Source of the DNA: Saururus chinensis
Lineage: Eukaryota; Streptophyta; Magnoliopsida; Piperales; Saururaceae
Assembly (NCBI GenBank): GCA_035235625.1
Contig: CP141149.1
Coordinates: forward strand, 18,913,893-18,977,892
DNA: 64,000 bases
Direction: 5' to 3'
Part shown: one piece after another, positions 61,452 through 64,000 of the stretch
Position numbering within the stretch: the stretch's first letter is position 1
Layout of the letters: the number at the start of each line of letters is the position of its first letter
Program-made: the position numbers and the translations under genes
The notes under the pieces: model-generated
Told to the model about the DNA's origin: nothing
Database searches by the model: none
Seen by the model: the letters and a program-made list of their open reading frames with translations, nothing else

Positions 61452-64000
61452 AACGTCCGGGAATTTTCTAAATTCCTGAAGTCGTACACGTGGAAATTAA
61501 GGTGTAGGACCCCTTGATCTTCCCATGAGAATAACTTAATCATCAGTTAGGAAGTGGTGGCTAAAGTATATATTGATGGAAAATAGACGGAAAGAGCTTT
61601 GAAATGCCACTAAGAATGTGCGAATCGGAGTCCAGATGAGGGAGAAACGACCGTCTAAAGTTGAACATATCGTGCAGGACCCGTTTACCCGAATTAAACG
61701 TGTGAATTACACATTTAAGTCACTATGCGGGCCAGATCAATTAGCATTCCGAATTTGTATTTTGGGGCCCAATTTGGTTGCTAAATTGAAGAGATTTTTG
61801 CCAAATTTATCATGGGATTAGGAGCCATAATCCCATGTCTATAAAGAGGATTAATTAGAGCTTTTTGGGGGAAGGAGGACAAGCTGTCATTAGAATTTTC
61901 CGGCGAAATTCTGGCGAGGCATTGGTGACGGTGGATCGACGACAACTCGGCCTTCGAGGTAGGATTTTAAGTTGAAATTGAAGTTATTTTATTATTATAA
62001 TATAAATTATTTTGTAAATTATGTGAATAGTGATATATGCAATCACTGTTTACATAATTTAATTTCAGTGTTGTTTATTTTTCTGACGGTGGACTAGTCA
62101 CCGGCAGGCCACCGACCGACCGCTGGTGGCCGAACCCACGTCTGGAGGGGCGTGCGGGTCCTGGCCTTGGCCGCGGCGGCCGGGATGCTTGGCGGCGGCT
62201 TCTGTCGCTGCCGCATAGTAAAAAAAAAAAACAAGAGGACAGAGATTCCGGCTCTCAGTAGGGCAGAGAGGGCTGGGGACGGGCGGCGAGTCTGGGCCTC
62301 CAGAATCACCGAATCCCGGCGATCCGGTCGGTTTTGGGACGTTGCCCGGCTGTGGCGGTTGGCCGCCATGCCGAACAGTTCGGTTTTAAAAAGAAAAAGA
62401 CGGCGACTTTGGCCCTTGCCGACCACCGGGCGGCGGTGGGGACTAGGCCCATTGTGATCCCCCCCTGGCGGCGATCCGGTGGACCCTAGCCCGCTGCCTG
62501 GCCGTGGTGGCAAGTGGCGGCGCTGCCAGAGGCAAATACACCTCTGGCCAGATGCGGGGAAGACGACCCGTGTTGCGGGTTGTCAACCCAAACCGACTTG
62601 GTCTGGTTCGGTTCAAAAAAAAGAAATAGAGAAAAGGGGGGATCAAACCGGGTCCGGTTCAAGGGTCTTTACTTGTTCTAAAAATTTAGAAAAATTACCC
62701 GTAGACTTTGAGAGGGTTATGAGTATCTTGACTAAGTTTCAGGACCAGTAAAAATCCCAAAGTCTCAAAAATGACCTTTTTACCCCTAGTAGTTAAATCA
62801 TCGTGTGAAAACCATTTACCAGACTTCGGGGCTCTGGTTCAGGGGCCTATGAAATGGTTTAAAACTTGGGAAAATTCTCAGTGAGATTTTAATGAGTAAC
62901 CTAATTATATGCCAAACCCATAAATGAGGAAAAATCTCAGTGAATGGATAATTGACCCTTTTGTCCTTAGGGCTAATAGTAAACCGTTAAGCAAACTTGG
63001 GTTGGTTCAAGGGGTTCATGACCCCGTTACATGCCAAAAAAATTACACAGAGTCCATGAAGGCTAGTTGTACCCTTGGTTTTAATTTTAGACCCATTAGA
63101 TGTTATTAAGGCATTAAATTAAATAACAGAAATACTCTTTGAGCGGAGCCGCCCACATTCATGTGAATGGAAGCGCGAGTCAGTTTGAGAGTGGAGCCTT
63201 ATGTGAGGTTAATGACTTCAAATAAAAAAGGGTAGTGAGATGGCCTAAGGACCTAAGGGAGGGTAGCATACTCCAAGTGGTAGAATTACCCTAATGCCCT
63301 TAGGGGGCAGTATGTTCTGTTTTGCGGAAAAGAATAAACTAACTATCAAGCGTTAGGGTATGCTATAGTGATGTTAAATGACTTCAAAAGGAAGGGGTGT
63401 AACCGGTAGGTGACACGAAGACCTTGACAAGTCACAGTGTCATGGGAAACCAATGGAAAACCCTAATTCTCAGGGTTTAGGGCAGTGTATTGCACATGTC
63501 CATAACACAGCGTAGAAATCCACTAGGGTAGTATATATGTCACTCGTGGAATATGTTAATTTACATATCGGGCTTGAATTCTCTGAGCCTGGCCCTGCAA
63601 ATGAATGCAATGGGCCTCCATTTATTATTTATACGTTTGTATGATTGCATGATTATTTATGCTGATGCATGCTTTTGATATTGATGCATTCATTTATATC
63701 AGTAACTTAAGATTAATGAAGATTAATCAAGAGACATGGGTTGCTGTTGGTTTGGAAGGAGAACATCTAATCAAGATAAAGACTAAAATACCCTCAATAG
63801 GGTTTGGGACCGGTTCATGAATTGAACAGGGCCTTGACATAGAATTTTACCTTGGTTAATGAACCAAGGATGGTTTTGGGATGTTCTTTGAGTCATAGCT
63901 CAGTGGATGAGCTATTTAGTGGGCCGATTCACAAGGTGAAGAGGACCCACATGGTTAAGTGGTTACTTGACTGGATGAAAATAATCGTCTAAGTTTTAGA
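61452..64000 (+). mobile_element. Probable Ty3/Gypsy long LTR, start only, cut by the window edge
   Basis: It starts TGTAACGTCCGGGAA, a typical start for plant Gypsy (Del/Tekay-type chromovirus) LTRs, exactly where the Copia fossil loses its coding continuity. No further gene is visible to the window edge, which would suit one of the long LTRs (over 2.5 kb) of that group. A GC-rich segment at about 62090-62640 and repeated mentions of words such as gggttcatga / ggttcaagggt are internal. Whether it is a solo LTR or a whole element cannot be told here. Confidence 0.5.

Noticed and set aside
62094-62646. GC-rich frames of 67-139 residues near the right edge
   Set aside because: They lie inside the presumed long LTR, occur on both strands with low-complexity Arg/Gly/Pro composition, and match no protein domain I know.
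1-64000. tRNA, rRNA or CRISPR arrays
   Set aside because: I looked for cloverleaf-like spacing and regular spacer arrays and saw none. A covariance-model scan would be needed to exclude small RNA genes.

Overview
The window is nuclear DNA from a flowering plant. Its genes carry many GT-AG introns. It encodes a gibberellin-pathway P450 (ent-kaurene oxidase), a plant-type chloroplast splicing factor with three CRM domains, and the plant DENN-WD40 protein SCD1. It also holds plant-type Copia and Gypsy fossils and Stowaway-like MITEs. The gene style and the MITE ends would fit a non-grass monocot such as a palm, but that is a guess from sequence alone.

Layout. 1-8 kb is repeat territory: the 5' end of a Copia element, a MITE, a foldback element around a pyrimidine-rich core, an RNase H-like relic and a long AT-rich block with microsatellites. 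A single-exon PADRE (DUF4228) gene lies at 8146-8838 (+). From about 9.5 to 18.65 kb there is a tandem duplication. Each copy holds a complete eight-exon ent-kaurene oxidase gene on the minus strand (10293-13273 and 15442-18390). Every exon has the same length in the two copies, and each spliced reading frame is 511 codons with no stop. 18.65-28 kb is gene-poor, with two related Gypsy-type relics, a foldback element, MITEs and, at about 28.06-28.31 kb, a decayed copy of ent-kaurene oxidase exon 3. A small Ala/Gly-rich protein gene is at 29025-29222 (-). The DNA on its intron side is an old duplicate of the stretch at 26.6-27.5 kb.

The right half is conserved gene space. The CFM3-like gene (33503-38943, -; nine exons, 872 codons) and SCD1 (39297-58425, +; 31 exons, about 1216 codons) diverge from a shared 353-bp promoter. 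SCD1 introns contain several repeats, including a foldback of about 240 bp in intron 8. From 59.0 kb to the right edge lies a broken minus-strand Copia element, apparently interrupted at 61452 by the start of a long Gypsy-type LTR that runs out of the window.

Function. The two oxidases would catalyse ent-kaurene to ent-kaurenoic acid in the plastid envelope, the entry to gibberellins and related diterpenoids. CFM3 would act in organelle group II intron splicing, and SCD1 in clathrin-linked trafficking and cytokinesis. They look like ordinary neighbours, not a functional cluster. The most interesting feature is the fully intact, moderately diverged oxidase pair plus its third, dead relative. 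I saw no clearly new biological system.
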